64,000 bases of DNA from Streptococcus toyakuensis (GTDB lineage Bacteria > Bacillota > Bacilli > Lactobacillales > Streptococcaceae). Each line of letters begins with the position of its first letter. Position 1 is the stretch's first letter. Below are positions 18,601 to 28,211 of this stretch, in pieces. The stretch lies in the NCBI RefSeq assembly GCF_024346585.1, contig NZ_AP024523.1, positions 1,435,001-1,499,000 of the forward strand, read 5' to 3'. The notes below the pieces were generated by a model. It was not told the DNA's origin. It did no database searches and saw only the letters and a list, made by a program, of their open reading frames with translations. Made by a program: the position numbers and the translations under genes.

Positions 18601-21530
18601 TCAATGTTTGCTTTTCTTTGATTGTTAACTAAACCAGAAATACTCCAACCTTTTTTACCTTCTGTGCGAAGTTTTCCGATAACAGAAACATTTTTCATTT
18701 TGCTTCCATTATTTAAATTATTAACAACTCCAGCTACATCATTACCACCAACAATACTACCCGTAATTTTAACATTTTCAATTGTCGTATTTGTAGCATC
18801 TTTTGCAAGTGTCGCTATTTGATCCGTACCTGGTTTATTTATATTCACGTTAGAGAAAATTAAATCTTTAATTGTAGAATTTTCAATAACATCAAATAAT
18901 GGATTGCTTAAGTTATGAATAGCAAACCTATTCCCATCAGTACTAGTTAACGTACCTTTAAATTTCTTAGTAATATAAGATTTTCCATTTGGTTTAATAT
19001 TAGTAGCATTTAAGCTTTGTCCAATTTTATATTCACCTTCTGGGTTATTTTGAATAGCTTCAACCAATTCAGCGAAATCATAGTAAACATTATCCACTTT
19101 TGGTTTTGGTTTAGCTATATAATAAACATACTCGTTAGCTAATTTCGAAGAATCTGTATGCTGAACTAAATCAGGCGCAGTTGCAGTAACTTTATATAAA
19201 GTTTCCCCATCTTTAACCACTTCTTCTATCTTATCAACAGCAAGTCTTGTCACTTTGTTGTCGTGAGTTGTTACACGTAAATATAATGGAGCAAGATCAG
19301 CTGGTTTCTCTGTCAGTAAACTAGTGTCTGTTTCGTTACCGTCAGCATCCACACTCATCAAGCTTGTTTCTTTGATGTTTTTGATTTCAACTTTTTTGAG
19401 GTCAATTCTTAGCGGTTCTTCTTTCAGAACTTCTTCCTCATCACCCTCACCACGGTCATAAACCATCTTAGTTTCAAGTTTATAATCCTTGTAGTACTGC
19501 AAATCTGTCAAGGTAGTTGTCAGGTCGTCTGGCGAAACATTCAAGGTTTTCACAATCTCATCACCCTTTTTCAGAGTTAGGGTGATAGATTTAATGGCTG
19601 CCTTACTTGGATTTTCTAGACTATACTTAACATCTGAAGTCCGTTTCAAATCCTTAGGTTCAACTGCAGTGATGGTCAATACTGGTTTTTCAAAGCTCTT
19701 GGTACCACGTTTCAAAATTTTGTCTTGAGGTGCCTCAAGGATTTCCTCTGTAACTTTTGGAGCGTCTTCTGTTTTAACTCCTTTGATGGTGTTAAATGTC
19801 TTGGTGATTTTTTTCTGACCTTCTTTTCCTTCTTGAGCTACAACTTCTAAGCCTTTTTTCAGTTGGTCATCTTCTTTAACAACTTCCTTAAATGGAATCT
19901 TTTCAAGACTTTCTTCTACCAGAGTTCCTTCAATTGGTTTTGTCCCACGACTTACCTGTTGGTTTACAGGCTCCTTGGTAACTTCTGTGCTAGTTGAAAT
20001 AACTTGGTCAGTTTTAACACCTTCTACTGTTTTATAAGTTGTTTTAGTAACTTGACTACCTTTTTCTCCATTTCTTACGACAGTTTCTTCGTCCGTATAC
20101 TTGGTTGGATCCTCAGTCGTTTCAGTTTTGTAGTCTAAATCTGTAGTCGATGTTTCAACAAGGGTTCCCTCAGTTACTTTGTACTCAGGTAACTGTTCTT
20201 GTACAAGGGCTTGACCTTCTTTGCCTTCCTCTTGGGTACCTTTTGCTTCAACTGGAGCCTCTGGAAGTTCCGGTTGTGTTAAGGCTTGACCTTCTTTGCC
20301 TTCCTCTTGGGTACCTTTTGCTTCAACTGGAGCCTCTGGCAATTCAGGTTGTGTTAAGGCTTGACCTTCTTTGCCTTCCTCTTGGGTACCTTTTGCTTCA
20401 ACTGGAGCCTCTGGCAATTCAGGTTGTGTTAAGGCTTGACCTTCTTTGCCTTCCTCTTGCGTCCCTTTAGTTACTTGGTAAGTTGGTTCAGCTTGTGGGG
20501 TTGGAGTTGGGGCAGGTTGCACCTCTTTCTTCGTTCCGACTGCAATGACCTGTGAAACAGGATTTTAAACCACTTGGTCTTCAATGACTTCTCTAACTTC
20601 CTGACCATTAACGATTGATACTTTGGTTACAAGGCGACGCTGACCATTTACTCCGGCTGTGACGATACGAGTCTGTCCTTCTACTAGATTCGCATCTGGG
20701 CTTGTGACTGTTTCAAACGGAATCTCGACCAAGCTCTCTTCCTGTCTAACCTGAGGCTTCTCAGAAACTGGTTTTTCTTCAACAGCAGGAGCAACTGGAT
20801 TCTCTACTACAGGTTTTTCGATGACAGTTTCTGGAGTGACAGCAGATCTTTCTTGAACTACTTCTGTTTTCTCGATTTCATTTGTATTTTGTTTTTCTAC
20901 TGGCAACTGAGGCTTCTCAGCTGAAACTGGTCTTGATGGATGGAGTTCTGCTTCCTTAAAATATCCAATGTATTCATAGCCATCAATGTGGATAATCCCT
21001 TCAGCCAAGCCCTCATGTGTAGAGGCCGAAATAGTTTGATTATAAGAAAGCAATTCTTTATTTTCAAACGCAAATATTCCATAAGGTACAAAAGTGCTAG
21101 CTCCTAAAGAACCAATCAAGAGAACACCTAGGACCTCTTTGTGACCTTTTTTAGACACCAAAAAGACTGCTAGCGAAGCTGTTGCCAAACCAAGGCCTGC
21201 CAAGGCTAATTCTTTACTTCCTGTGTAAGGAAGTTGTTGACTGTTAGTTGCCTTCTTGCGATAAACTACATAAAGAATATCATCATCTTGAAATTCTGTT
21301 GGAACCTCATGGTGAATCAGGGCTTTTTCAGACTCGGTCAATTCCTGCTCCGCCAAATAACGGTAATGAACACTATGAGCACCTCCAACTTCATTGGCTT
21401 GAACCTTATCTACTGAAAGGGTAGCAGCACCAAAAAGGAAGGCCCCAATGGCTACAGGACCTACCCCAACAGTTAGCTTACGAATCGAATATTTGGTAAT
21501 CTTTTCTAGTTGTTGTTTTGTTTTTCTCAT
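15603..21530 (-). pseudogene. zmpB: ZmpB-type zinc metalloprotease gene interrupted by one in-frame stop codon
   Basis: The frame is continuous from 21530 to 15603 except for a TAA at 20565-20567, so about 1,975 codons are split into an N-terminal part (20565-21530) and a 1,639-residue part (15603-20522). Order: YSIRK-type signal (KYSIRKLTVGVGPVAIGAF), an LPYTG motif with hydrophobic helix near residue 100 (the unusual N-terminal sorting layout of IgA-protease relatives), G5 domains, four 25-residue repeats, then the M26 peptidase. Its zinc site HETTHINDR is at 16608-16622 and the third ligand is Glu in GTDVEAFAQ. Position beside rr09/hk09 fits ZmpB. The stop lies at the end of the first G5 domain. 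Whether it abolishes the protein, is read through, or is a base-call error cannot be told here. Confidence 0.9.
20206..20480 (-). repeat. four-copy 75-bp tandem repeat within zmpB
   Basis: Copies start near 20206, 20281, 20356 and 20431, each coding GTQEEGKEGQAL plus, in three copies, a TQPELPEAPVEA linker. The three middle copies are nearly identical at the DNA level, suggesting recent expansion. It lies just downstream of the internal stop. Confidence 0.9.
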
Positions 21531-21532
21531 TT

Positions 21533-22096
21533 TCACGACTTTCTAATAGAATCTTGTGGATAATGCGCACGCGCACCTCCGATTAATTTTGGACGACTTG
21601 CAAGAGCCGTTACATGGGCATGCCCAATCTCTCTCAAAAGAGGGCGAATCGGAACCTGAACATGCTTGACATGCATGCCAATTGCAGTGTCTCCGATATC
21701 CAATCCAGCATGAGCCTTGATAAATTCAACCTCAACTGGATCCTGCATAAACTTGAAGGCTGCTAATTGACCCGAACCTCCTGCATGAAGAGTAGGAAGG
21801 ACACTAACTATTTCCAGACCAAACTGTTCTGCCACCTGACGTTCAACGACGAGGGCCCGATTGACATGTTCACAACCTTGAACGGCTAGATGAAGTCCAT
21901 TTCCTTCTAGGATATCTAGGATGGTCTTCACAATGATTTCCCCAATTTCTTGGCTTGATTCCTTGCCAATCTGACCACCTATCACCTCACTAGAAGAAAG
22001 GCCCAAAACAAAAATGGATCCTTGCTTCAAATTGGCCTTTTCTAATACATCTTTTACAATCTGGCTTGTGTCTCTTTGAATGTCTTTTTCCTTCAT
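21533..22096 (-). CDS. UPF0340/TIGR01440 family protein
   Basis: 187 residues from the ATG at 22096, which follows AAAGAGGTATCAAGT; a seven-codon longer frame lacks a site. Family motifs: [31 protein letters not shown] and the GDTAIGMH region. The YwlG family has no settled function. It starts a transcript that runs directly into zmpB, with the stop just before the zmpB start, so it may be coexpressed with the protease. Confidence 0.88.
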   Translation of the reverse strand: MKEKDIQRDTSQIVKDVLEKANLKQGSIFVLGLSSSEVIGGQIGKESSQEIGEIIVKTILDILEGNGLHLAVQGCEHVNRALVVERQVAEQFGLEIVSVLPTLHAGGSGQLAAFKFMQDPVEVEFIKAHAGLDIGDTAIGMHVKHVQVPIRPLLREIGHAHVTALASRPKLIGGARAHYPQDSIRKS

Positions 22097-22122
22097 ACTT
22101 GATACCTCTTTTGTCATTATCT

Positions 22123-22151
22123 ATCATATCGTTTTTTCTACGTTTTAGCAA
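22123..22151 (-). promoter_or_regulatory. promoter of the UPF0340-zmpB transcript
   Basis: TTGCTA (22146-22151), 17 bases, TATGAT (22123-22128) on the minus strand. Confidence 0.6.
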
Positions 22152-22186
22152 GATAGACAACCTAGAAAGCTTGCCCAATTACGCAT

Positions 22187-22212
22187 AAAACTCCCAGAAT
22201 TGACTGGGAGTT
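22187..22212 (-). terminator. terminator of rr09-hk09
   Basis: AACTCCCAG pairs with CTGGGAGTT around a short loop, with a T-run on the minus strand. The upstream arm includes the first bases of the hk09 stop codon region. Confidence 0.85.
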
Positions 22213-23902
22213 AGCTAGTTTCTATTCTATTTATGTATATTTCAACCGTCGTTCCTTTGTCAGGTGCAGAATTGATCTTCATCTGGTAATCTTCTCCAAA
22301 ATGAAGTTTGAGCCGTTGATCAACATTTTGAAGACCAACCCCCCCACGTTTGAGTTGACTTTGACTGCTATCGCTAGTAGCTTGGAAACCAACGCCATCA
22401 TCCTCAATGCGGATGACAAGCCCTGTATCCTGTCTCTGAACAGAAACTTTAATATGGCCCTGACCTTCCTTCTCCTTAATACCATGGTAAAGGGCATTTT
22501 CCACAAGAGGTTGCAACACCAACTTGGGTAAGACTAGGTTACCAAAAGCAGGATCTTCAGCAATCTCATACTCCAGCTTATCTCCATAGCGTTGTTTCTG
22601 GATAAAGAGGTACTGGCGGACATGGTTGATTTCGTCAGACAGGCAAATCAAATCTTTACCCTGATTGAGCGCCAAGCGGAAGTAGGTAGCCAAGGACTTG
22701 GTCACCTGCACCACACGCTGACTATCCTGAAATTCAGCCATCCAGATGATGGTGTCCAAGGTATTATAAAGGAAATGCGGATTAATCTGGCTCGATAGGG
22801 CTTGAAGTTGGTACTGACGGGTCGTTTCTTCCTGCCTGCGAATAGCTGCCATCAGCTGATCAATCTGATCCAGCATGGCATTGAACTGACGAGACACTTC
22901 TCTCAGTTCATAGGCACCATCTTCCTTGGCACGCAGATTCTGATTACCAGAAGCAATCTCCAGCATGGTTTCTCTCAAGTCATTCAGAGGAGCAATCCAG
23001 CGTTTAAGACTAAGCCACACCAAGCAGAGACAGGCAAGAAGAGATGTGAAACTGGCTCCAAGCAAGGTCCACAAGAGTTGATTCCTAACCTTGTCTAACT
23101 TCTCCAACGAAGACACACCAAGCACCGTCCAATCAGTTCCAGCAATCCTTTCCTGACTGACGTAGGATTTGTGATCTGGAGTATAGCCCTGCCCTGTCTC
23201 AATGTAGGGTTTCATAGCCTCCATTTCGCTAGACGAACTATAAACTGTGTGTTGAGGATGATAAACAAATTCATGGTTTTCATTGATGATAAAGGCAAAG
23301 CCCTGCTGCCCCAACTGGAGTTGGTTAAGATAGGCTTCCAGAGTTTCATAGGAAATATCCAAACGAAGCACGCCCAGATTAGCTCCCTTTGCATCAACAA
23401 GTTCTTGAGTGACAGAAATGACCCACTGACTATCTAATTTACGAGCTGGTGTCAAAACTGGCTTAGCCCCCTGATGAATGGCCTTTTGATACCATTCTTC
23501 AGCCATCATATCTGAGGAGGTTTTCATTTGCACACTATCATCTGTAGAAATGAGCTGACCAGACTTGGTTACCAGCACAACAGCTTTCAAGTCCTGGTCT
23601 GACTTTAAGATGGTCAAAAACAGATCTCGAATTCCCTTGACCTTGTCTTGACTGGGATTCTCAGCATAGGATAAAACATCTGCCTGCTGGGTCAAACTAG
23701 TCGACGTGGTTTCTAATTTTTTGATATAAGACTGGATAAAGTGGCTAGTCTGACTGATAGTCGTCTGGCTATTGCCTTCAATGGTAGCCTCAATAGCTGA
23801 AGAACTAGATTGATAGTAGAAAGTCCCAACCAGAGCTAGGAGAATAAGAAAGACCAGAAAGATGGAAATAACCATTCTAACTAGGAGAGAAGAACGCTTC
23901 AT
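22211..23902 (-). CDS. hk09: sensor histidine kinase Hk09-type (LytS/YesM-like)
   Basis: 563 residues. One N-terminal transmembrane helix (about 8-30), a large extracellular Cache-type sensor (about 35-280), a second helix (about 283-303), a HAMP region, the phosphoacceptor histidine in INPHFLYNTLDTI, and a C-terminal ATPase domain (DDGVGF, GVGLQNV, GKGTT-like DKGTTVEIY). It would phosphorylate the response regulator encoded just upstream. The ATG overlaps the rr09 stop by four bases. The ligand is unknown; solute sensing is typical for the family. Confidence 0.94.
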   Translation of the reverse strand: MKRSSLLVRMVISIFLVFLILLALVGTFYYQSSSSAIEATIEGNSQTTISQTSHFIQSYIKKLETTSTSLTQQADVLSYAENPSQDKVKGIRDLFLTILKSDQDLKAVVLVTKSGQLISTDDSVQMKTSSDMMAEEWYQKAIHQGAKPVLTPARKLDSQWVISVTQELVDAKGANLGVLRLDISYETLEAYLNQLQLGQQGFAFIINENHEFVYHPQHTVYSSSSEMEAMKPYIETGQGYTPDHKSYVSQERIAGTDWTVLGVSSLEKLDKVRNQLLWTLLGASFTSLLACLCLVWLSLKRWIAPLNDLRETMLEIASGNQNLRAKEDGAYELREVSRQFNAMLDQIDQLMAAIRRQEETTRQYQLQALSSQINPHFLYNTLDTIIWMAEFQDSQRVVQVTKSLATYFRLALNQGKDLICLSDEINHVRQYLFIQKQRYGDKLEYEIAEDPAFGNLVLPKLVLQPLVENALYHGIKEKEGQGHIKVSVQRQDTGLVIRIEDDGVGFQATSDSSQSQLKRGGVGLQNVDQRLKLHFGEDYQMKINSAPDKGTTVEIYINRIETS

Positions 23903-24636
23903 CGACCTTCCCCCTTCTTAAACTGACGAGGTGTCACACCTGCAATCTGTTTAAAACGTTGGGTAAAATAGTTCATATCTTCAAAGCCAACCTTTTCGGC
24001 TATCTCGTAAATCTTCAGATCTGTAGTTAAAAGCAAGAGCTTGGCTTGTTTGACACGTTCTCTCACCAGATAATCCTGAAAAGGCAGGCCTAACTCTTTC
24101 TTAATCAAAGAACTCAGATAAGTCGGACTAAAGCCCAAGTCACTGGCCAAAGACTTTAAACTAAATTGGCTATCAGCCAGATGAGACTGGATTTTCTGGG
24201 CCATATTTCCCTCAAACTTATCGATCAATAAATCTTGTAATTGCTCTTCCTTTTCTTCCTTATCCAACTTTTGCTTGATTTTCCCCAACATTTCCTCGAT
24301 ATCCTGACGAGAAAAGGGCTTGAGCAGATAGTCATCCACACCTAGTTTAACAGCAGACAAAGCATAATCAAAATCATCGTAGCCTGTCAAAAAAACTAGA
24401 TGCACCTGAGGATAGGTTTCTCTGACCAGACTGGCCAACTGGATGCCATTTAGCTGAGGCATATTGATATCGGTTAAAATGATATCTGGCACCTGCTTTT
24501 GTATCAATTCCCAAGCCTGTCTTCCATTTTCAGCTTGACCGATGATTTCCATATCGTAGGCTGCTACATTGACCAGTTTGGTCAAGCCTTGTCTTACCAG
24601 ATATTCATCTTCTACGATTAAGATTGTATAGGTCAT
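23899..24636 (-). CDS. rr09: AraC-type response regulator Rr09-like
   Basis: 245 residues. An N-terminal receiver domain (TILIVEDEYLVRQG; phosphoacceptor Asp in IILTDINMPQLNG; Lys in YLLKPFSRQD) is followed by a C-terminal AraC helix-turn-helix pair (FSLKSLASDLGFSPTYLSSL and KIYEIAEKVGFEDMNYFTQR). The start at 24636 is set by AAAGGAGAGAAGC; a six-codon longer frame is less likely. In pneumococcus this system is known for strain-specific effects on virulence, sugar transport and pilus genes. Targets here are not visible. Confidence 0.94.
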   Translation of the reverse strand: MTYTILIVEDEYLVRQGLTKLVNVAAYDMEIIGQAENGRQAWELIQKQVPDIILTDINMPQLNGIQLASLVRETYPQVHLVFLTGYDDFDYALSAVKLGVDDYLLKPFSRQDIEEMLGKIKQKLDKEEKEEQLQDLLIDKFEGNMAQKIQSHLADSQFSLKSLASDLGFSPTYLSSLIKKELGLPFQDYLVRERVKQAKLLLLTTDLKIYEIAEKVGFEDMNYFTQRFKQIAGVTPRQFKKGEGR

Positions 24637-24665
24637 GCTTCTCTCCTTTGTCACTTACTAGTATC

Positions 24666-24671
24666 AGTATA
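24666..24671 (-). promoter_or_regulatory. extended -10 of rr09-hk09
   Basis: TGCTATACT on the minus strand, 29 bases before the rr09 ATG. The -35 is weak. Confidence 0.5.
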
Positions 24672-24706
24672 GCAAAATTCTCCTCTAACTGCTTAGGAAA
24701 GCCCTC

Positions 24707-25819
24707 TTAATCAACATAATCTAGTAAATAAGCGTAGCCTTTTTCTTCCATTTGGTTTTTGGGAATAAATCGGATAGAGAGACTATTGATACAGTAGCGC
24801 AAGCCACCCTTGTCCTGTGGGCCGTCCGTAAAGACATGGCCAAGGTGAGAATCTCCAACTCGACTCCGCACTTCCATGCGCGTCATATTGTAGGATTTAT
24901 CTTCCTTGTAGGTAGCAACATCTGGACTGATGGGTTGGGTAAAACTAGGCCAACCACAACCAGACTCAAACTTGTCCTTTGATGAAAAGAGGGGTTCGCC
25001 AGTTGCCACATCCACATAGATACCGGATTCAAATTTATCCCAGTAGCGGTTTGAGAAAGCTCGTTCTGTTTGATTTTTCTGGGTAACTGCATACTCCTCA
25101 GGTGACAAGGTCTTTTTCAATTCCTCATCACTTGGTTTGGGATATTTGCTGGCATCAATGACGGGATAGGCCGCCTGATTGACATTGATATGGCAGTAGC
25201 CATTTGGATTTTTCTTGAGATAGTCTTGGTGGTAATCTTCTGCCACTACAAAATTCTTCAAGGCCTCCTTTTCAACTGCCAAAGGTTGATCGTATTTCTT
25301 AGCCACCTCATCAAAGACTTGGTTAATCACCTCTAAATCCTTGTCATCTGTGTAATAAACACCAGTACGGTACTGTGTCCCCACATCATTTCCTTGTTTA
25401 TTTTTGCTGGTTGGATTGATAATACGGAAATAATGAAGCAGGATTTCCTTGAGGGAAATTTGATTAGCATCATAGGTGACATGGACTGTTTCTGCATGCC
25501 CTGTTTGGTTGATCAATTCGTACTTGGTTGTTTCCCCTCTACCATTTGCATAGCCTGAAACGGCATCTGTCACTCCGGGAACGCGTGAGAAGTATTCCTC
25601 CACTCCCCAGAAACAACCTCCAGCCAGATAAATTTCGTGTAAGTCTGCATCTTTACTAACTTCTGTTTTTTTCACTGTTTTTCCTCCTTGGCTAAGTGCC
25701 GCTTTCTCAATTTGCGAGCTATCTGTCCGTCCTGCATTTCGCATCAATAGAAAATAGAAACCGGTTATGGCTAGGAAAAAAATCCCTGCCAAGACAAACA
25801 ATTTTACTTTATCATTCAT
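24707..25819 (-). CDS. msrAB1: membrane-anchored methionine sulfoxide reductase MsrA-MsrB fusion
   Basis: 370 residues. An N-terminal membrane anchor (about residues 6-25) and a linker precede an MsrA domain with the catalytic cysteine in [11 protein letters not shown] (about residue 69). An MsrB domain follows with GCGWPSF and the catalytic cysteine in RYCINSLS, giving repair of both S- and R-methionine sulfoxide outside the membrane. A GAGAAAGG site precedes the start. It is downstream of the etrx1 and ccdA1 genes, which supply reducing equivalents, so the three form one oxidative-damage repair unit. Confidence 0.95.
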   Translation of the reverse strand: MNDKVKLFVLAGIFFLAITGFYFLLMRNAGRTDSSQIEKAALSQGGKTVKKTEVSKDADLHEIYLAGGCFWGVEEYFSRVPGVTDAVSGYANGRGETTKYELINQTGHAETVHVTYDANQISLKEILLHYFRIINPTSKNKQGNDVGTQYRTGVYYTDDKDLEVINQVFDEVAKKYDQPLAVEKEALKNFVVAEDYHQDYLKKNPNGYCHINVNQAAYPVIDASKYPKPSDEELKKTLSPEEYAVTQKNQTERAFSNRYWDKFESGIYVDVATGEPLFSSKDKFESGCGWPSFTQPISPDVATYKEDKSYNMTRMEVRSRVGDSHLGHVFTDGPQDKGGLRYCINSLSIRFIPKNQMEEKGYAYLLDYVD

Positions 25820-25828
25820 GACCTTTCT

Positions 25829-26392
25829 CTACCCCATTTCTTTCAATTCTTTTAGAATCATATCCTTGTCCATAAAACCTGGTTGCGTTTTTACTAGCTT
25901 ACCTTCCTTGTCTATAAAGGCTTGAGTTGGATAAGAACGGACACCATAACTTTCCAAGAGTTTACCTGATGGATCAATTAAAACTGGAAAATTTTTATAA
26001 TCTAAGCCCTTGTACCAGTTCTTAAATTCAGCTTCCGCTTGTTCTCCCTTGTGCCCAGGAGATACCACCGTCAAGACCACATAATCATCACCAGCTTCTT
26101 TAGCGATTTCGTCTGTATCTGGAAGACTGGCTAGACAGATGGAACACCAAGAAGCCCAGAATTTGAGATAGACTTTCTTGCCCTTGTAATCAGACAAGCG
26201 GTAAGTCTTGCCATCTACTCCTGTCAGTTCGAAATCAGCAACCGCCTGACCTTTAGTAGCAGTTTGTGAACTGACTTGTTCTGTTGTTGTTTGCTCCTTC
26301 ATAGTAGCTTGGTCTGACATATTTTTAGCCGAACAGGCTGCCAAACAACAGATTGAGCCTACTCCAAGAAGACATGTTTGCCATTTTTTCAT
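25829..26392 (-). CDS. etrx1: surface thioredoxin-like lipoprotein
   Basis: 187 residues from the ATG at 26392 (GAGG site; a seven-codon longer frame is less likely). Lipoprotein signal with lipobox CLAAC near residue 19, a Thr/Gln-rich linker, then a TlpA/ResA-type thioredoxin fold with the redox pair WASWCSIC. It would carry electrons from CcdA across the outer face of the membrane to MsrAB. The spacing to ccdA1 (13 bases) and msrAB1 (nine bases) supports an operon. Confidence 0.93.
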   Translation of the reverse strand: MKKWQTCLLGVGSICCLAACSAKNMSDQATMKEQTTTEQVSSQTATKGQAVADFELTGVDGKTYRLSDYKGKKVYLKFWASWCSICLASLPDTDEIAKEAGDDYVVLTVVSPGHKGEQAEAEFKNWYKGLDYKNFPVLIDPSGKLLESYGVRSYPTQAFIDKEGKLVKTQPGFMDKDMILKELKEMG

Positions 26393-26405
26393 TTCTTTTT
26401 CCTCT

Positions 26406-27116
26406 CTATTCAAATAATGTAGTCAAAATGGAAGCATTTCCCAAAAGCACCAAGATTCCCATCACGATAATGAGGAAACCACCCACTTTTTTGAGGGTTC
26501 CGAGATAAGGATGGAGTTTTCGGAAATGTTTCAAAACATAGCTGGAGGCAAGAGCTAGAACCAAAAATGGTAGCGCCAAACCCAGCGTGTAAATCAACAT
26601 GAGACCAGCTCCCTGCCAAGCACCTGAACCACCTGAAGCCGCCAAGGCCAAAACAGAGCCCAGAACCGGCCCCACACAAGGCGTCCAAGCAAAACTAAAG
26701 GTCAATCCCAGTAAAAATGCCTGACTATAGCCCTTACCCTTTTGCCCCTGTCCCTGTAATTGTAGCCTTCTTTCCTTGTAGAGTCCCTTCAAATGTAAGA
26801 CTTCCATCTGGTGCAAGCCCAAGAGAATGATCACCGCACCCGTCACATACTGAAACCAAGAGGCATACAAAAGGTCTCCTAAAAAACCAGCACCATATCC
26901 CAGTAAGATAAAGATAAAGGAAATCCCCGCTATAAAGGCCAGAGTTCTCAATAGACTAACAAGTGAGATTGAAAATTTTTCGCTAGAAGCCTGGGTACCA
27001 TCTTTGTCATCCAACAAGACCCCTGCATAGACCGGTAACAAGGGTAAAATACAAGGAGAAAAGAAGGAAAGAATTCCAGCAAGAAACACACTGATAAAAA
27101 AGATTATATTATCCAT
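26406..27116 (-). CDS. ccdA1: cytochrome c biogenesis-type thiol transporter CcdA
   Basis: 236 residues with six predicted membrane helices. Two conserved cysteine motifs, FFSPCILPLLPVYAG near residue 22 and AWTPCVGPVLGS near residue 138, are the pair that moves electrons from cytoplasmic thioredoxin to outside. GGAGGAAGGCG precedes the start. It is the first gene of the ccdA1-etrx1-msrAB1 operon; a TATAAT lies about 35 bases upstream. Confidence 0.93.
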   Translation of the reverse strand: MDNIIFFISVFLAGILSFFSPCILPLLPVYAGVLLDDKDGTQASSEKFSISLVSLLRTLAFIAGISFIFILLGYGAGFLGDLLYASWFQYVTGAVIILLGLHQMEVLHLKGLYKERRLQLQGQGQKGKGYSQAFLLGLTFSFAWTPCVGPVLGSVLALAASGGSGAWQGAGLMLIYTLGLALPFLVLALASSYVLKHFRKLHPYLGTLKKVGGFLIIVMGILVLLGNASILTTLFE

Positions 27117-27231
27117 CGCCTTCCTCCATTCTTTGATTTGATAGGACTATTATAGCCCCAAAACTCAAGGAAAAACAGGGACAATGATAGGGAAAAATAG
27201 GAATTTAATCAGATTATGTAAAAAATGTTGC

Positions 27232-27258
27232 AAAAAAAGCCAGACAAAGCCTGACTTT
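27232..27258 (-). terminator. terminator after the acetyltransferase gene
   Basis: AAAGTCAGGC and GTCTGGCTTT (minus strand) pair with two G-U pairs, and a run of T follows. Confidence 0.75.
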
Positions 27259-27282
27259 GATGGAAACTGAAAGGAAAATTCA

Positions 27283-27816
27283 CTAGTCTTCCCTACTTAT
27301 CTGATAATAAATAAGGTCCGCAAGATAGCCTTTTCTCTCTACACCATTGCTAATAGTCTTTAGATAGGACATTCCAGCCTTCTCCATGACACGACCTGAA
27401 GCTGGATTGAGACTGGCATATCGAGCTCTAACTTTTTGAAAACCTGCTTGAGTAAAACAGAAGTCCAAGACAGCTTTCAATGCTTCTGTCATAAACCCAT
27501 GTCCCCAGTAAACCTTGCCTAGCACATAGCCAATTTCACAAGAAGAATCATTCTCATCTATTGCAACGATGCTGATATCTCCTATTACCTGCTCCGGGTT
27601 TTCTTTGAGACAAATGGCCCATTTGTAATAGTTGGGATTAGCATAGGAAACAACCCAATTTCGGATCGAGTTTCGAGTCACCTCGACATCAGAATGAGGA
27701 TCCCAGGTGACGTAGGTTAGATTCTCAGCGGATGAAGCCCAATTTTGAAACATGGCTTCCGCATCACTCTCCACAAATCTTCGCAAGATTAAACGATCTG
27801 TCTGTAATACTTGCAT
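27283..27816 (-). CDS. GNAT N-acetyltransferase, RimJ/RimL type
   Basis: 177 residues from the ATG at 27816, which is preceded by GCGAGGTAGTATC. The longer frame to 27897 is basic, lacks a site and crosses repeat-like sequence. The start MQVLQTDRLILRRF is characteristic of RimJ/RimL-type enzymes, with the acetyl-CoA loop near VLGKVYWGHGFMTEAL. The acceptor (a ribosomal protein or a small amine) cannot be told. It is isolated from ccdA1 and nadE by terminators. Confidence 0.85.
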   Translation of the reverse strand: MQVLQTDRLILRRFVESDAEAMFQNWASSAENLTYVTWDPHSDVEVTRNSIRNWVVSYANPNYYKWAICLKENPEQVIGDISIVAIDENDSSCEIGYVLGKVYWGHGFMTEALKAVLDFCFTQAGFQKVRARYASLNPASGRVMEKAGMSYLKTISNGVERKGYLADLIYYQISRED

Positions 27817-27879
27817 GATACTACCTCGCTTTCTGATAGATGATTCTCTGCCCAACCTCAATTTAAATTTACTTTGCTT

Positions 27880-28211
27880 TTGAATTTCAAGGCTCAATCT
27901 AAAAAGGTCCCCGGACCTCCTCGCTTATTTATTTCCGTGCTCGGGGTAAAAAAACTAAACTCAGTAACAGCTAGAAAACAAGTTTTTACTCTAGTTCCTT
28001 GATGCAGTCGCTGTCTGGTTTGAAATACGCTCTAGCAAGCTTTTTCAAACCTAGTCATCGTTGCGGGGGTGAGACGACGAAATCGAACTCTTCAAGTTAC
28101 CGGACCTTCTCTCACTTTCTTATTTCAAGGTGAGAGACTGAAAACCTCCACTGGAGGTTCCTCGTTTTCCCGTTTCTAGACTCGGGCTAAAAAGGTCCCC
28201 CGGACCTTTTT
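27880..28211 (-). repeat. tandem-terminator array with an unidentified insert downstream of nadE
   Basis: Read on the minus strand from nadE: hairpin 1 AAAAAGGTCC/GGACCTTTTT (28189-28211, overlapping the nadE stop), a linker, hairpin 2 ACCTCC/GGAGGT (28143-28158), a linker with CTTGAAATAAGAAAG, a half hairpin AGGTCCGG (28100-28107), about 150 non-coding bases, then AGGTCCGG again with its partner arm (27901-27918) and a linker remnant. The insert contains a nine-base stem (GGTTTGAAA/TTTCAAACC) and is flanked by the AGGTCCGG direct repeats. There is no open reading frame of note. The linkers resemble those of the array at 58804-58978. Confidence 0.65.

Noticed and set aside
20206..20480. 75-bp repeats that might be a CRISPR array or minisatellite outside genes
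   Set aside because: They are in-frame coding repeats within zmpB.
27950..28100. Possible tRNA or T-box in the insert downstream of nadE
   Set aside because: An ATCGAACTC stretch recalls a T-loop, but no acceptor or anticodon stem can be formed and no T-box GGTGG sequence is present.
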